Below are positions 1-5,830 of a stretch of DNA of 6,980 bases, piece after piece. Below the pieces are notes generated by a model. That model saw only the letters and a program-made list of their open reading frames with translations, ran no database searches and was not told the origin of the DNA. The stretch covers positions 1 to 6,980 of the forward strand of contig JASHYD010001132.1 in NCBI GenBank assembly GCA_030043175.1. Reading direction: 5' to 3'. The position numbers and the translations under genes were made by a program. The stretch's first letter is position 1; every line of letters starts with the position of its first letter. Origin of the DNA: Xanthobacteraceae bacterium. GTDB taxonomy: Bacteria; Pseudomonadota; Alphaproteobacteria; Rhizobiales; Xanthobacteraceae.

Positions 1-254
1 CCGGGCTAGGGACTCCGGCGACCCCGGGCAACCTCGCATTATCGGTTTTCCGGATGCTGCCTTCCGCCAGGCTAACGGCGTCGGCGTCGCGATGATGAAA
101 CGATTTCGGAGCTGAATCCTCACGGCCTGCTTCCTCGCTGTGTACGCTTCCACCCGTCGGTCGCCCGACGAGAGGCAACACTCGCTACCGGTCCGCCGCT
201 ACGGCTTTGACCGGGCCGGACTTGCACCGGCGGGACTTCTTTGAGAGGTTTCAC
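1..254 (-). ncRNA. Probable group II intron 5' segment (domain I), truncated by window edge
   Basis: The minus strand of this segment folds into closely packed hairpins. They include a 6-bp stem with a 4-base loop (155-160 with 165-170), a stem 188-193 with 209-214 enclosing a smaller hairpin, and a GCCGG/CCGGC stem around TGCAAGT (215-231). The minus strand begins GTGAAACC at 254, and this start plus the CCGGTGCAAGTCCGG-type element resembles the 5' end and domain I of some bacterial group II introns. This is recalled similarity, not a search result. No maturase coding region or domain V is visible; they would lie beyond the left edge. The 5' exon would be the DNA to the right of 254. Other structured RNAs are possible. 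Confidence 0.45.
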
Positions 255-385
255 TTTCTCATTTCAGATCCCCCTCTCCCGCGCTTTTCCCAGCGCGATA
301 GCCTCGATAATTCATGACTCGACGCCCTTTTTCATCTGTGCGCAACGCACGCGCGCCGTCTGCCTCTCCTAATTGATTAGGATCG

Positions 386-664
386 GTGTGCGACAACTCA
401 GAGCGCAACGCGTTGGGGTTGATCTGCCTTGCTCGTCGGGGCGCGATGCCCCCGCCGCTACCCGGATGGCGCGAGGCCAAGCGCGATGGTGCGGAACAGT
501 TCGCCATCCGGGCAGCTTGTAGGCAGTTGGATGCGGATGCGCGCGAGGTGCTCAATCACGCGCGCACCGATCTTGATCGGATGCTCGCGGAGGGTATTGA
601 ACTCAGCCTTTGCGAGTGGGTGCGTCTGCGGAATGGCGTCGCGCGCGACGAAAATGCGCCTTAA
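386..664 (+). CDS. Small hypothetical protein, 92 aa
   Basis: The frame opens only shortly before this GTG, because an in-frame TGA lies at 374-376. A weak purine-rich AGGA sits just upstream. An ATG at 446-448 lies in a different frame, so the GTG is the best start. The protein has a Pro-rich N-terminal third, then a charged, probably helical half with alternating Arg, Asp, Glu and Leu, including LDADAREVLNHARTDLDRML. There is no signal peptide or membrane segment, and I do not recognise a family. Its last 11 bases overlap the start of the next small ORF, which suggests translational coupling if both are real. A minus-strand ORF covers part of the region but looks like a shadow. Confidence 0.35.
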   Translation: MCDNSERNALGLICLARRGAMPPPLPGWREAKRDGAEQFAIRAACRQLDADAREVLNHARTDLDRMLAEGIELSLCEWVRLRNGVARDENAP

Positions 665-797
665 GCCCTATACTCTTGTGTTGAGAGTGGGTTACCGAAA
701 CATCACCGTGGCAGAGAACAATCGTTACACGGTGTGGCTGCCCCCTCAACGTCTGACCGCCATCAACCGCGCCTTCGGCCGCTCCGCGCGATCCTAA
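654..797 (+). CDS. Very small hypothetical protein, 47 aa
   Basis: The ATG at 654 lies inside the last codons of the preceding 92-aa ORF and the frame ends at the TAA at 795-797. The frame is open further upstream, but an ATG in a coupled position is the economical start. The peptide is basic and mixed, with a beta-rich stretch (LVLRVGYRNITVAENNRYTV) followed by PQRLTAINRAFGR. No family is recognised. A hairpin begins 6 bases after the stop, which fits the end of a short two-gene unit. It could also be a chance frame. Confidence 0.3.
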   Translation: MRLKPYTLVLRVGYRNITVAENNRYTVWLPPQRLTAINRAFGRSARS

Positions 798-826
798 AAA
801 AGGCCCCCAACCGTCGAGTGGGGGGC
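796..826 (-). terminator. Rho-independent-type terminator (best on minus strand), possibly shared with the + unit
   Basis: The stem pairs 803-808 with 821-826 (GCCCCC/GGGGGC), then has one mismatch (809/820) and two more pairs around a 6-base loop at 812-817. Six A residues at 796-801 become a U tract after the hairpin on the minus strand, the classic intrinsic arrangement. On the plus strand it follows the stop at 797 by 6 bases but has no U tract. No convincing minus-strand gene runs into it from the right, so it may serve the plus unit or be left over from a lost gene. Confidence 0.5.
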
Positions 827-953
827 GAGGGTCGGGGGGCCACTCTCGCTGAGTGTGGGTCACCGGTCGAGAGCAGCTGTAATTAGACTGTCACTATCAT
901 CAAGCAGCAACGAAAATTGTCGTAGCTTTTTTATACATATATCCTTTTGACGG

Positions 954-996
954 TTAGTTGAACCGCCAGAGGTTAATCGCCTTGCGTGTCAACTAA
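954..996. repeat. 8-bp inverted repeat upstream of the ECRRLA gene
   Basis: TTAGTTGA at 954-961 is matched by its exact reverse complement TCAACTAA at 989-996, with a 27-base spacer. It lies 72-114 bases ahead of the GTG at 1068, in the only AT-rich stretch of this part of the window, where a promoter or operator would be expected. A TTGACG at 947-952 could be a -35 element, but no good -10 lies at the right distance. An 8-bp repeat can occur by chance. Confidence 0.2.
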
Positions 997-1055
997 TATT
1001 AGACAAATCTTGAGTTTCCGATCGGAGACAAAGAAGGGAGATGGGACGATCGGCA

Positions 1056-1061
1056 GGGAGG
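1056..1061 (+). promoter_or_regulatory. Ribosome-binding site deciding a GTG start
   Basis: GGGAGG lies 6 bases before the GTG at 1068. The in-frame ATG at 1041 has a weaker, closer-spaced GAAGGGAG. The protein downstream of the GTG begins with the conserved-looking SAEHFRQRADECRRLA, so the GTG is the more likely start. Confidence 0.6.
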
Positions 1062-1067
1062 AAACAA

Positions 1068-1274
1068 GTGAGTGCAGAACATTTCCGGCAGCGTGCCGAT
1101 GAATGCCGTCGCCTTGCCATTGACGCTCACAGTGCAGGCGACAAGGCATTTTGGTTAGGGCTGGTAGCGCGTTGGGAGGCGCTAGAGATTCAAAAAGCCC
1201 AGCAAGCCGCGCAGGTTAAACCCCGGCCACCGCTTAGGCGACAATCTGAATTGCTAGCCGATGGCTGGAGGTAG
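1068..1274 (+). CDS. Small conserved rhizobial-type protein (ECRRLA type), 68 aa
   Basis: The protein begins VSAEHFRQRADECRRLA, followed by an acidic/aromatic helix with DKAFWLGLVARWEALE and a basic, Gln- and Pro-rich tail. Small proteins with an R-A-x-E-C-R-R-L-A helix and a second helix of the W-x-x-L-A-x-x-W type are, from memory, frequent in Bradyrhizobium and relatives and have no assigned function. It has no signal peptide or membrane segment and is probably a two-helix cytoplasmic protein. The GTG at 1068 is preferred for its GGGAGG. Starting at the ATG at 1041 would add nine residues, giving 77 aa. It appears monocistronic, and a strong hairpin starts 25 bases after its stop. Confidence 0.65.
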   Translation: MSAEHFRQRADECRRLAIDAHSAGDKAFWLGLVARWEALEIQKAQQAAQVKPRPPLRRQSELLADGWR

Positions 1275-1286
1275 AAGGGATCGGCG

Positions 1287-1535
1287 CTAGCAAAGAAACG
1301 CCCGCCACAGCTGCGACCGTGGTGGGCGAAGATTGAGCTTTCGGACGCGCAAGGGGATGGGTCGGTATCGACATAGCCCAAGCCCTGTGGTGGCCAAAAT
1401 CAAATCGGCATCAAGAAAGGCACGTCCCTTCGAGGTCGCCGCGAACATTTGCGCCTGTGCGAGGCCAACCTCATGGGGTGTCCCCCGGCACTGCACGATG
1501 CTGACTCGAAAGGGCTTGATCGCCGGCACGGTCAT
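1287..1535 (-). pseudogene. N-terminal remnant of a C45 acyltransferase/peptidase-like protein
   Basis: From the minus-strand ATG at 1535 the frame reads MTVPAIKPFRV, then IVQCRGTPHEVGLAQAQMF. This resembles the conserved N-terminus of the C45 family (acyl-CoA:6-aminopenicillanic-acid acyltransferase-like enzymes, G-T/S-P-x-E-x-G motif). After about residue 41 (near 1413) the sequence no longer looks like the family. The autocatalytic Cys region expected further on is absent, and the frame ends at 1287 after crossing a terminator-like hairpin. Family members are normally over 300 residues, so this is a truncated fragment. No ribosome-binding site is evident. The family call rests on one short motif. 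Confidence 0.4.
1291..1328. terminator. Strong hairpin, probable transcription terminator
   Basis: A 10-bp stem pairs 1299-1308 with 1319-1328 (CGCCCGCCAC with GTGGTGGGCG, one G-T pair) around a 10-base loop. It follows the 68-aa gene closely. The T-rich flank is on the minus strand (CAAAGAAA at 1291-1298 becomes TTTCTTTG), so it would end minus-strand transcription best. It may act in both directions. Confidence 0.55.
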
Positions 1536-1658
1536 CAGCGAACCCGATATCAAGAATCATTTCGCAGTGTGCCCCGAAACCGATTATTGCGAAACGCCCA
1601 GCTAACACCTGTAATATGAGTCCGGTTCTGGCCCACCGAACGGAAGGACCGGCAACGG

Positions 1659-1705
1659 CCATCGGGCTCATTGGGTCCAGCGGGACCTGCTGACGGAACA
1701 ACACA
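1659..1705. repeat. Left copy of an imperfect ~48-bp direct repeat flanking the methyltransferase gene
   Basis: This segment aligns by eye with 2645-2692: shared CCATCGG, ATTGGG, GGACCTGC and AACAACA blocks in the same order, roughly 80% identical with small gaps. It ends about 25 bases before the methyltransferase GTG. Confidence 0.5.
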
Positions 1706-1729
1706 CCGGCGCAGTCGGGGGAGGGGCGA

Positions 1730-2629
1730 GTGGATATCTCTGTAACGACAGCCCGGCAATTGTATGCGGAAGAATTGCGTTCTAGCGCCCGAATCAGATC
1801 CGGGGCTGTTCTCGATGCTTTTGCGACAGTACCGCGGGAAGCCTTTGTTGGGCCAGGACCGTGGCGAATCAAGAGTCCGCTGCACTTGGGGGAATACTGG
1901 ACGACCGCGGATGCCAACCCTCGTCACGTCTATCACGACGTGCTGATTGCGCTCGACGAGACGCGTGGCATTAATAACGGACAGCCGAGCATGTGGGCGA
2001 AGCTTTTCGACGAGCTGAACCTCTGTCCCGGAGCATGCGTGGTTCATGTCGGCGCGGGCGCTGGATATTACACTGCGATCCTTGCTGAGATTGTTGGTCC
2101 TACCGGCCGCGTCACCGCGATTGAGATTGATCCCCAGCTGGCGAGTCGAGCACGCGATAATCTTGCTCTTTGGCGGCAAACAACCGTGACAGTTGCCGAT
2201 GGGTTTGCCTTTCGTTTGGATCAGCCAACAGATGCAATTATCGTGAATGCAGGGGTTACTCACATCGCCGTGAATTGGCTCGAGGCGCTTTCGGCCAATG
2301 GCAGTCGCCTGCTTGTTCCGCTGACCAATAGCCACGGTTGGGGTGGTTTTCTTTTGATCGAGCGCGAAGCAGGAGAAGCGCGACATTATCCGGCTCGACA
2401 CGTTAGTTGGACCGGGATCATCAATTGCATCGGAGGTCGCGATTCTGCGGCCGAGGAACGAATCAATGTAGCTATGAAACGGTCGCTCATGACCAATATT
2501 CGATCGCTGCGGCGTGCGCCGGACGAGCCGGACGAGACGTGCTGGCTTGCCGGCGAGGGATGGTGGCTTTCGACGGCCTCCATCAGATCGAGTGGTCAAC
2601 AGATAGACGGCGAAGGTGCCAAGCTCTAA
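1730..2629 (+). CDS. SAM-dependent methyltransferase, L-isoaspartyl O-methyltransferase (PCMT) type, 299 aa
   Basis: A GTG start at 1730 follows a strong GGGGGAGG (1717-1724) at suitable spacing. Residues 30-42 (AFATVPREAFVGP) match the PCMT N-terminal motif. NGQPSMWAKL at about 83-92 fills the place of the family's substrate-loop/QPxM region. HVGAGAGYYTA at 106-116 is the SAM-binding glycine motif, and VTAIEIDP at 128-135 ends in the acidic ribose-binding position. ADGFAF, DAIIVNAGVTHI (169-180) and LSANGSRLLVPL (187-198) match later family motifs. The C-terminal 90 residues (about 210-299) are less conserved and lie beyond the usual ~210-residue core. PCMTs transfer methyl from SAM to isoaspartyl carboxyls, but the classic TISQP loop is altered here, so the substrate is uncertain. 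The gene stands alone, with no clear partner gene. A 454-codon antisense frame covers it and is judged a shadow. Confidence 0.8.
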   Translation: MDISVTTARQLYAEELRSSARIRSGAVLDAFATVPREAFVGPGPWRIKSPLHLGEYWTTADANPRHVYHDVLIALDETRGINNGQPSMWAKLFDELNLCPGACVVHVGAGAGYYTAILAEIVGPTGRVTAIEIDPQLASRARDNLALWRQTTVTVADGFAFRLDQPTDAIIVNAGVTHIAVNWLEALSANGSRLLVPLTNSHGWGGFLLIEREAGEARHYPARHVSWTGIINCIGGRDSAAEERINVAMKRSLMTNIRSLRRAPDEPDETCWLAGEGWWLSTASIRSSGQQIDGEGAKL

Positions 2630-2916
2630 TCTGCTCGGCGCAAACCATCGGCGGCCTATTGGGCCGAGCGGACCTGCCGGCGCAACAACAGAAGGCGGGT
2701 CGATACGGACAACTGTTTCGCTGCTGGCTCTGCGCAAAATGGGCCTCTGGTCACCGGATCGACATCTGAAAGCAGCAGCAACTGATTTTAAAGAAGCGAC
2801 TAAAGGCCCGCGCGGGACCCGAGCACGAGCGAAGCGAGTGCGAGGGGGGCTTGGCCTGCAGTGTCGGCTCCCATAAGCGCAAGGGCGGCGGGTCCCATCG
2901 CCTCTATCTCGCACTG
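2630..2916. other. Non-coding stretch holding the right repeat copy and a GC palindrome
   Basis: No convincing gene is visible. The plus frame from 2616 has a short collagen-like Gly-X-Y run (GPIGPSGPAG) that lies within the repeat copy and then becomes random-looking. A perfect 10-bp palindrome CCCGCGCGGG lies at 2807-2816. A GAGCGAAGCGAGTGCGAG run at 2827-2844 resembles low-complexity tails. Confidence 0.4.
2645..2692. repeat. Right copy of the imperfect ~48-bp direct repeat
   Basis: This pairs with 1659-1705 and begins 16 bases after the methyltransferase stop. In one plus frame it encodes GPIGPSGPAGATTE. The left copy carries a one-base insertion relative to it, which would break that frame. 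Confidence 0.5.
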
Positions 2917-2985
2917 TCAGGAAGCTAAGGAAGATGAGCGGCCCTGCGTTAGCCGAGGCATCACAATGCGGAAAGCCCGGTGCAT
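2917..2985 (-). pseudogene. Start of an unidentified gene, stops after 22 codons
   Basis: An ATG at 2985 on the minus strand is preceded by GGGGAGG (2991-2997), a near-perfect ribosome-binding site. It sits immediately after the stop of the upstream minus-strand frame (2998-3000), as in an operon. The frame reads MHRAFRIVMPRLTQGRSSSL and ends at the TGA at 2917-2919. The strong initiation region and operon spacing suggest a once longer gene cut short by a frameshift, deletion or junction. A leader peptide or microprotein is the alternative. No family is recognised. Confidence 0.35.
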
Positions 2986-2997
2986 GATTTCCTCCCC

Positions 2998-3234
2998 TCA
3001 GTCTTCGTCATCACTGCGAACGATCTTGAACCGGCCGTCCCGTGCGCTGGCCTCGAACATGCTCTCGGGCGTGAGCGCGGCTGTGATGATCTCATCCAGA
3101 TCGGCTCTCGCTTCGTCGCAGAGGGCCTGCTTCTCTTCGTCGGGCACCGCATGCAGCACCCGGGCAGCGTACAGCTCTGTCTTGGGCGGGAGATCATATT
3201 CGACGAGCTGCAAAAACAGCTCACAACCTCGCAC
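2998..3234 (-). pseudogene. 3' part of an unidentified gene (about 78 residues)
   Basis: The last ~75 residues of this minus frame look like genuine coding sequence. They are acidic and helical, running FLQLVEYDLPPKTELYAARV, then VPDEEKQALCDEARADLDEI, and ending RDGRFKIVRSDDED. Further upstream the same open frame (to 3609) becomes Arg-, Ala- and Ser-rich and random-looking, so the true 5' end seems lost near 3234. No start with a ribosome-binding site is visible. The stop lies directly before the ribosome-binding site of the next minus-strand start at 2985, implying a former two-gene operon. I do not recognise the family. Confidence 0.45.
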
Positions 3235-3788
3235 GCTGGGGCCAACATGCGCGGAAGATTCAAGGGCAGCTCGGCCTCCGCTCCGACGTGGTGCTCGAGC
3301 GGCTCGAGCGGCCGAAGGGTGCGGCGGGAGAAATTCGCGCTTCAGGAAGCGAGATGGTGGCGAGTGTGGGCCAAGATCAAGACCGGCCTCACTCCAGGCC
3401 AGGTTCTGCGCAACACGATCTCTGGCCGGGGCAGAATGCTGGGCAGCTAGCGCGCGCCGCCAACCAGCAGTTAGACCACGATCGCAACCGCGTTGCCCTG
3501 TTCGCAGTCGGGCAAAACCAAAACGGCCGCAAAGCAGTGAATAATCGCTGTGGCTTTCAGCCTCAGTTCCAACAGTACCACGCCACCGAGAACACAACGA
3601 CGACGGCATGGCGCTTCTACACAGCGAAGAACGGCACTACGCAAGGCGCCGATTCCGATGTGGTTAACAGGTCTGCGCCAGTGCGTCCTGTTTCTTGCCA
3701 AAAGAAGCCATAGCGCCGAGCGCAGGCCACGCACGGGCATTGCGCATGGGATCGGGCTTCCGTTCCAGACGCACTCGTCGCCGGCACA
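3235..3788. other. Gene-poor stretch
   Basis: Several frames are open on both strands, but none shows a consistent start, ribosome-binding site, motif or natural amino-acid composition. GCTCGAGCGGCTCGAGCGGCC at 3294-3314 contains a short tandem duplication. I see no RNA gene, inverted terminal repeats or transposase motifs. It is probably degraded or intergenic DNA. Confidence 0.4.
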
Positions 3789-4145
3789 TTATTGCCGTAT
3801 CCGCCACCTCCGACAAACATCGCTGTAGTAATAGTATTGCCCCTGCAATCGCCAATTTAAAATGGGCTGTTCGCATTCCCACTCCGAATGGCCCCCGCGT
3901 GTCCAAAGGCACTGAACGCCGTACCTGCGACAACGCTGATGTGAACTGCGCGGAACTGAAACACATTCCGCTGTGCGAAATCTTTGACACGAGGGTTCAC
4001 CAGTTCTGGTTCTTACGTGTTCGAACTCGGTAGAAAAAGGAGAAGTAGGAGGCGGTGCAGGCGGTTCAGGCTGGGCGATTGATGCTCCTGATATCAGTAC
4101 GCCGATGCACCCAACAGTGAGCGCAACATTCAAGTACTTCCACAT
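3789..4145 (-). CDS. Predicted secreted cysteine-rich small protein, 118 aa
   Basis: The minus-strand ATG at 4145 follows a G-rich site (GGGGGG at 4155-4160). A second in-frame ATG at 4184 would add 13 residues with no better site. Residues 1-25 form a textbook signal peptide: MWKYL, a hydrophobic core ALTVGCIGVLISGASIA, and a likely cleavage after SIA or SIAQ. A Pro-rich linker (PEPPAPPP) follows. The rest contains six cysteines with gaps of 7, 10, 6, 11 and 19 residues, many Arg and Trp, and a YYYY run, so it is probably exported and disulphide-bonded. The family is unknown. Codons after the linker are less GC-rich than in neighbouring genes, so a frameshift after about residue 40 cannot be excluded, although neither other frame looks clearly better. 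Confidence 0.5.
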   Translation of the reverse strand: MWKYLNVALTVGCIGVLISGASIAQPEPPAPPPTSPFSTEFEHVRTRTGEPSCQRFRTAECVSVPRSSHQRCRRYGVQCLWTRGGHSEWECEQPILNWRLQGQYYYYSDVCRRWRIRQ

Positions 4146-4369
4146 GTTACTCAGCCCCCCTTTGATAGGCCCGCTCATTATCAACTCTCAGGTGAAAAGA
4201 CAATCCCTTGCACGTGACCTCTGTGTTGTCGGGCGGCCGCTAGCAACAGCCGCGGTTTGACGGGGGGGCAGAAAGGGAACGCCGCTCTTCCCGATGGCGC
4301 CGGCATCCATGCGACTTAACGCGGAATCAAGCTTGCTCTCGACGGGGCCGAGTGAGCGGTAGGCCAGCC

Positions 4370-4564
4370 ATGATGCGGTATTTCGTTGTCACCAGCGAAG
4401 AAGAGATCGCAGACATAGCAAAGCGAATGGCAGCCGAGGGCTACAAGCTCGCCATCGTGAGCAATGCGGGGCTGCCACCACAAGGCCACCTAGTACCGCG
4501 TTCGGTTTTTAAGGAACCAGCGTCCCCGCCCATTGGCTACCGCGCGCCGCCGACCAGCCCGTAA
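4370..4564 (+). CDS. Small hypothetical protein, 64 aa
   Basis: The ATG at 4370 (with a second at 4373) has GGTAGG at 4358-4363, 6 bases upstream. An in-frame GTG at 4352 is less well placed. The N-terminal part, MRYFVVTSEEEIADIAKRMA and GYKLAIVSN, looks like a small alpha/beta unit (strand, acidic helix, strand), and the C-terminus is Pro-rich. Its last 28 bases overlap the 3' end of the convergent CHAT pseudogene, so the tail may be acquired read-through into foreign sequence. No family is recognised. Confidence 0.4.
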   Translation: MMRYFVVTSEEEIADIAKRMAAEGYKLAIVSNAGLPPQGHLVPRSVFKEPASPPIGYRAPPTSP

Positions 4565-5447
4565 AGGACAAGGGCGACCCCCACGGGAACGGCTGTGCGC
4601 CGGCGGCGCGGAGTGCCCGCGCCAGGCCGAAGACGCCGTCCGAATAGTCAACACTGCCAGGTGCCGTATCGCAGGCTGAAAGCACCACCAGTTCGGTGCC
4701 AAAAGGTCGAGCCCCTCCGCTTCAACGGCAAATAAAATTCCATCTGTGCCAGTACTGGCAAGCTCTCGGTTGGCACCAGCAAGCGCGATGCCGGAAGCCA
4801 GCATGGGCGCGCGCGACTGGTCCGGATGGTAGAAGCTGTAGGTCGCGAGGTGTAGTACCCGCGGGGGTACCCTCATTGCCATGAGGCGGTCCTTGCTCGC
4901 ATCCGCTCCCAACCATACCTCGACTGGTTCGTCCGCGCGCAGCAGCGGGTACCACTCCGCGACCTCCTTCACTTCGCGGCTGGAGGCCAGAAGCTCGGCG
5001 AAGCCGTTATGGAAGGTCGTAGTGACGCGGCTGACTGCGGAATGACGATCCAAACCAATGGCGGCAAAAACGATTCTGCCCTGTTCCCCACTGTCAATAG
5101 GTGCCGCACCAAAGTCGACGCCGCCGAGCGCCAGCAGCCCACGAGCCAGATTGTCAGGACTGGGACTCAGCAAATCGCGGCCTGTCTTGCACCTCCTGCT
5201 GTTCGCACCAGTAGCGGCCGTTCGGGAGCTTCAGCCGCGCGAATGGTACGATGTTGAGAATTCCATCAGGGGCCACATAGACGGTCGTCGCAGCCGCAAG
5301 CCGCCGCTCGAACGGAGCGGTGAGCCGTTGGTACAATTTCGTCGCTGCTTGGTCGTCCAGTGCTGTCGCCAACTGCTCTAGACGTTATGTCCGTTCCTCG
5401 GGCCCGTCAGCGTTGGCGGGGTCACGCGAGGCGATCCCCGTAAGGTC
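4537..5447 (-). pseudogene. CHAT-domain (caspase-like) protein, degraded
   Basis: Read leftwards from 5447, one frame gives DLTGIASRDP, a TAA stop (5385-5387 region), then ATKLYQRLTAPFERRL, TTVYVAPDGILNIVPFARL and NGRYWCEQQEV. After a shift near 5184-5192 the next frame gives TGRDLLSPSPDNLARGLLAL, then VLHLATYSFYHP, SGIALAGANREL and DGILFAVEAEGLDLL. After a further shift at 4698-4704 comes GTELVVLSACDTAPG and DGVFGLARALRAAGA. The order VAPDG...VPF, TGRDLL, HLAT-H, SGIALAGAN and LSACDT is typical of CHAT domains, which act as caspase-like proteases with a His-Cys pair. The Cys codon survives (4671-4673) but the His after LAT is Tyr (4838-4840). About 60 residues before the C-terminal VALVLYG seem deleted. 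TPR repeats usually found N-terminally are absent. Confidence 0.75.
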
Positions 5448-5712
5448 AAAAAACTAAAACTGTGCCGGAGCGCAAGCGCACGACCACCTGGTCGGCGTTC
5501 ATTCGCACCCACTTGGCGCTGCTGGCGGGCACCGACTTCTTCACCGGCAAGAGGCCGCATGAAAAGTAGGTCAGATGGGTTTTTTGACCAAACGTGATGC
5601 CCTTGAAGGTCACGGCACCGTCGCTCGGCAAGGCAGGGCGAACCGTGATCGCCACCAGCAGCAAGGTGAAGAGCAGCTAGGTGGCGCGCGTGGAGAACGG
5701 GTGATACATCAT
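5446..5712 (-). pseudogene. Signal-peptide ORF with amber codon at position 12, possibly the former 5' end of the CHAT gene
   Basis: The ATGATG at 5712 reads MMYHPFSTRAT, then TAG (5677-5679), then LLFTLLLVAITVRPALPSDG in the same frame. This makes a credible signal peptide if the TAG was once a sense codon such as TGG. The frame continues to a TGA at 5446-5448 (ending RLRSGTVLVF). The stop overlaps a run of six T residues on the minus strand, and a one-base slip there would enter the frame that carries the CHAT sequence. AAGGAGG lies upstream (5729-5735) but at a long 16-base spacing. The mature part (VTFKGITFGQKTHLTYFSCG and onward) is not recognised. Whether this is the CHAT N-terminus or a separate exported protein is open. 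Confidence 0.45.
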
Positions 5713-5830
5713 CGCCGCCGTCCGCTGGCCTCCTTCAAGATCCGGCGATGCTGCATCCGTGTGCCGACGACGCTTACCGACAGCCGCTGTCGGGTTCCGG
5801 TTTTTGGAACCCAGAGCGATGCGCGATCCA

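Noticed and set aside
215..231. Cobalamin riboswitch on the minus strand, suggested by CCGGTGCAAGTCCGG
   Set aside because: The required conserved GCAACTGT-type segment and the B12 box are not found downstream, and no cobalamin gene follows.
2807..2816. CCCGCGCGGG palindrome as a terminator or recombination site
   Set aside because: It is a single short GC palindrome without a loop or U tract in GC-rich DNA, and it is easily found by chance.
1550..2914. A 454-codon open frame on the minus strand covering the methyltransferase gene
   Set aside because: The plus strand carries clear SAM-binding motifs with a good ribosome-binding site. The antisense product is Arg/Pro/Ser-rich with no recognisable motif, as expected for the complement of a GC-rich gene.
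2861..3544. A 227-codon plus-strand ORF
   Set aside because: It is antisense to the plausible minus-strand coding segment at 2998-3234, is very rich in Arg and Ser, and has no motifs or ribosome-binding site.
3695..4033. A 112-codon plus-strand ORF
   Set aside because: It is antisense to the signal-peptide cysteine-rich ORF, has a poor start region and shows no recognisable motif.
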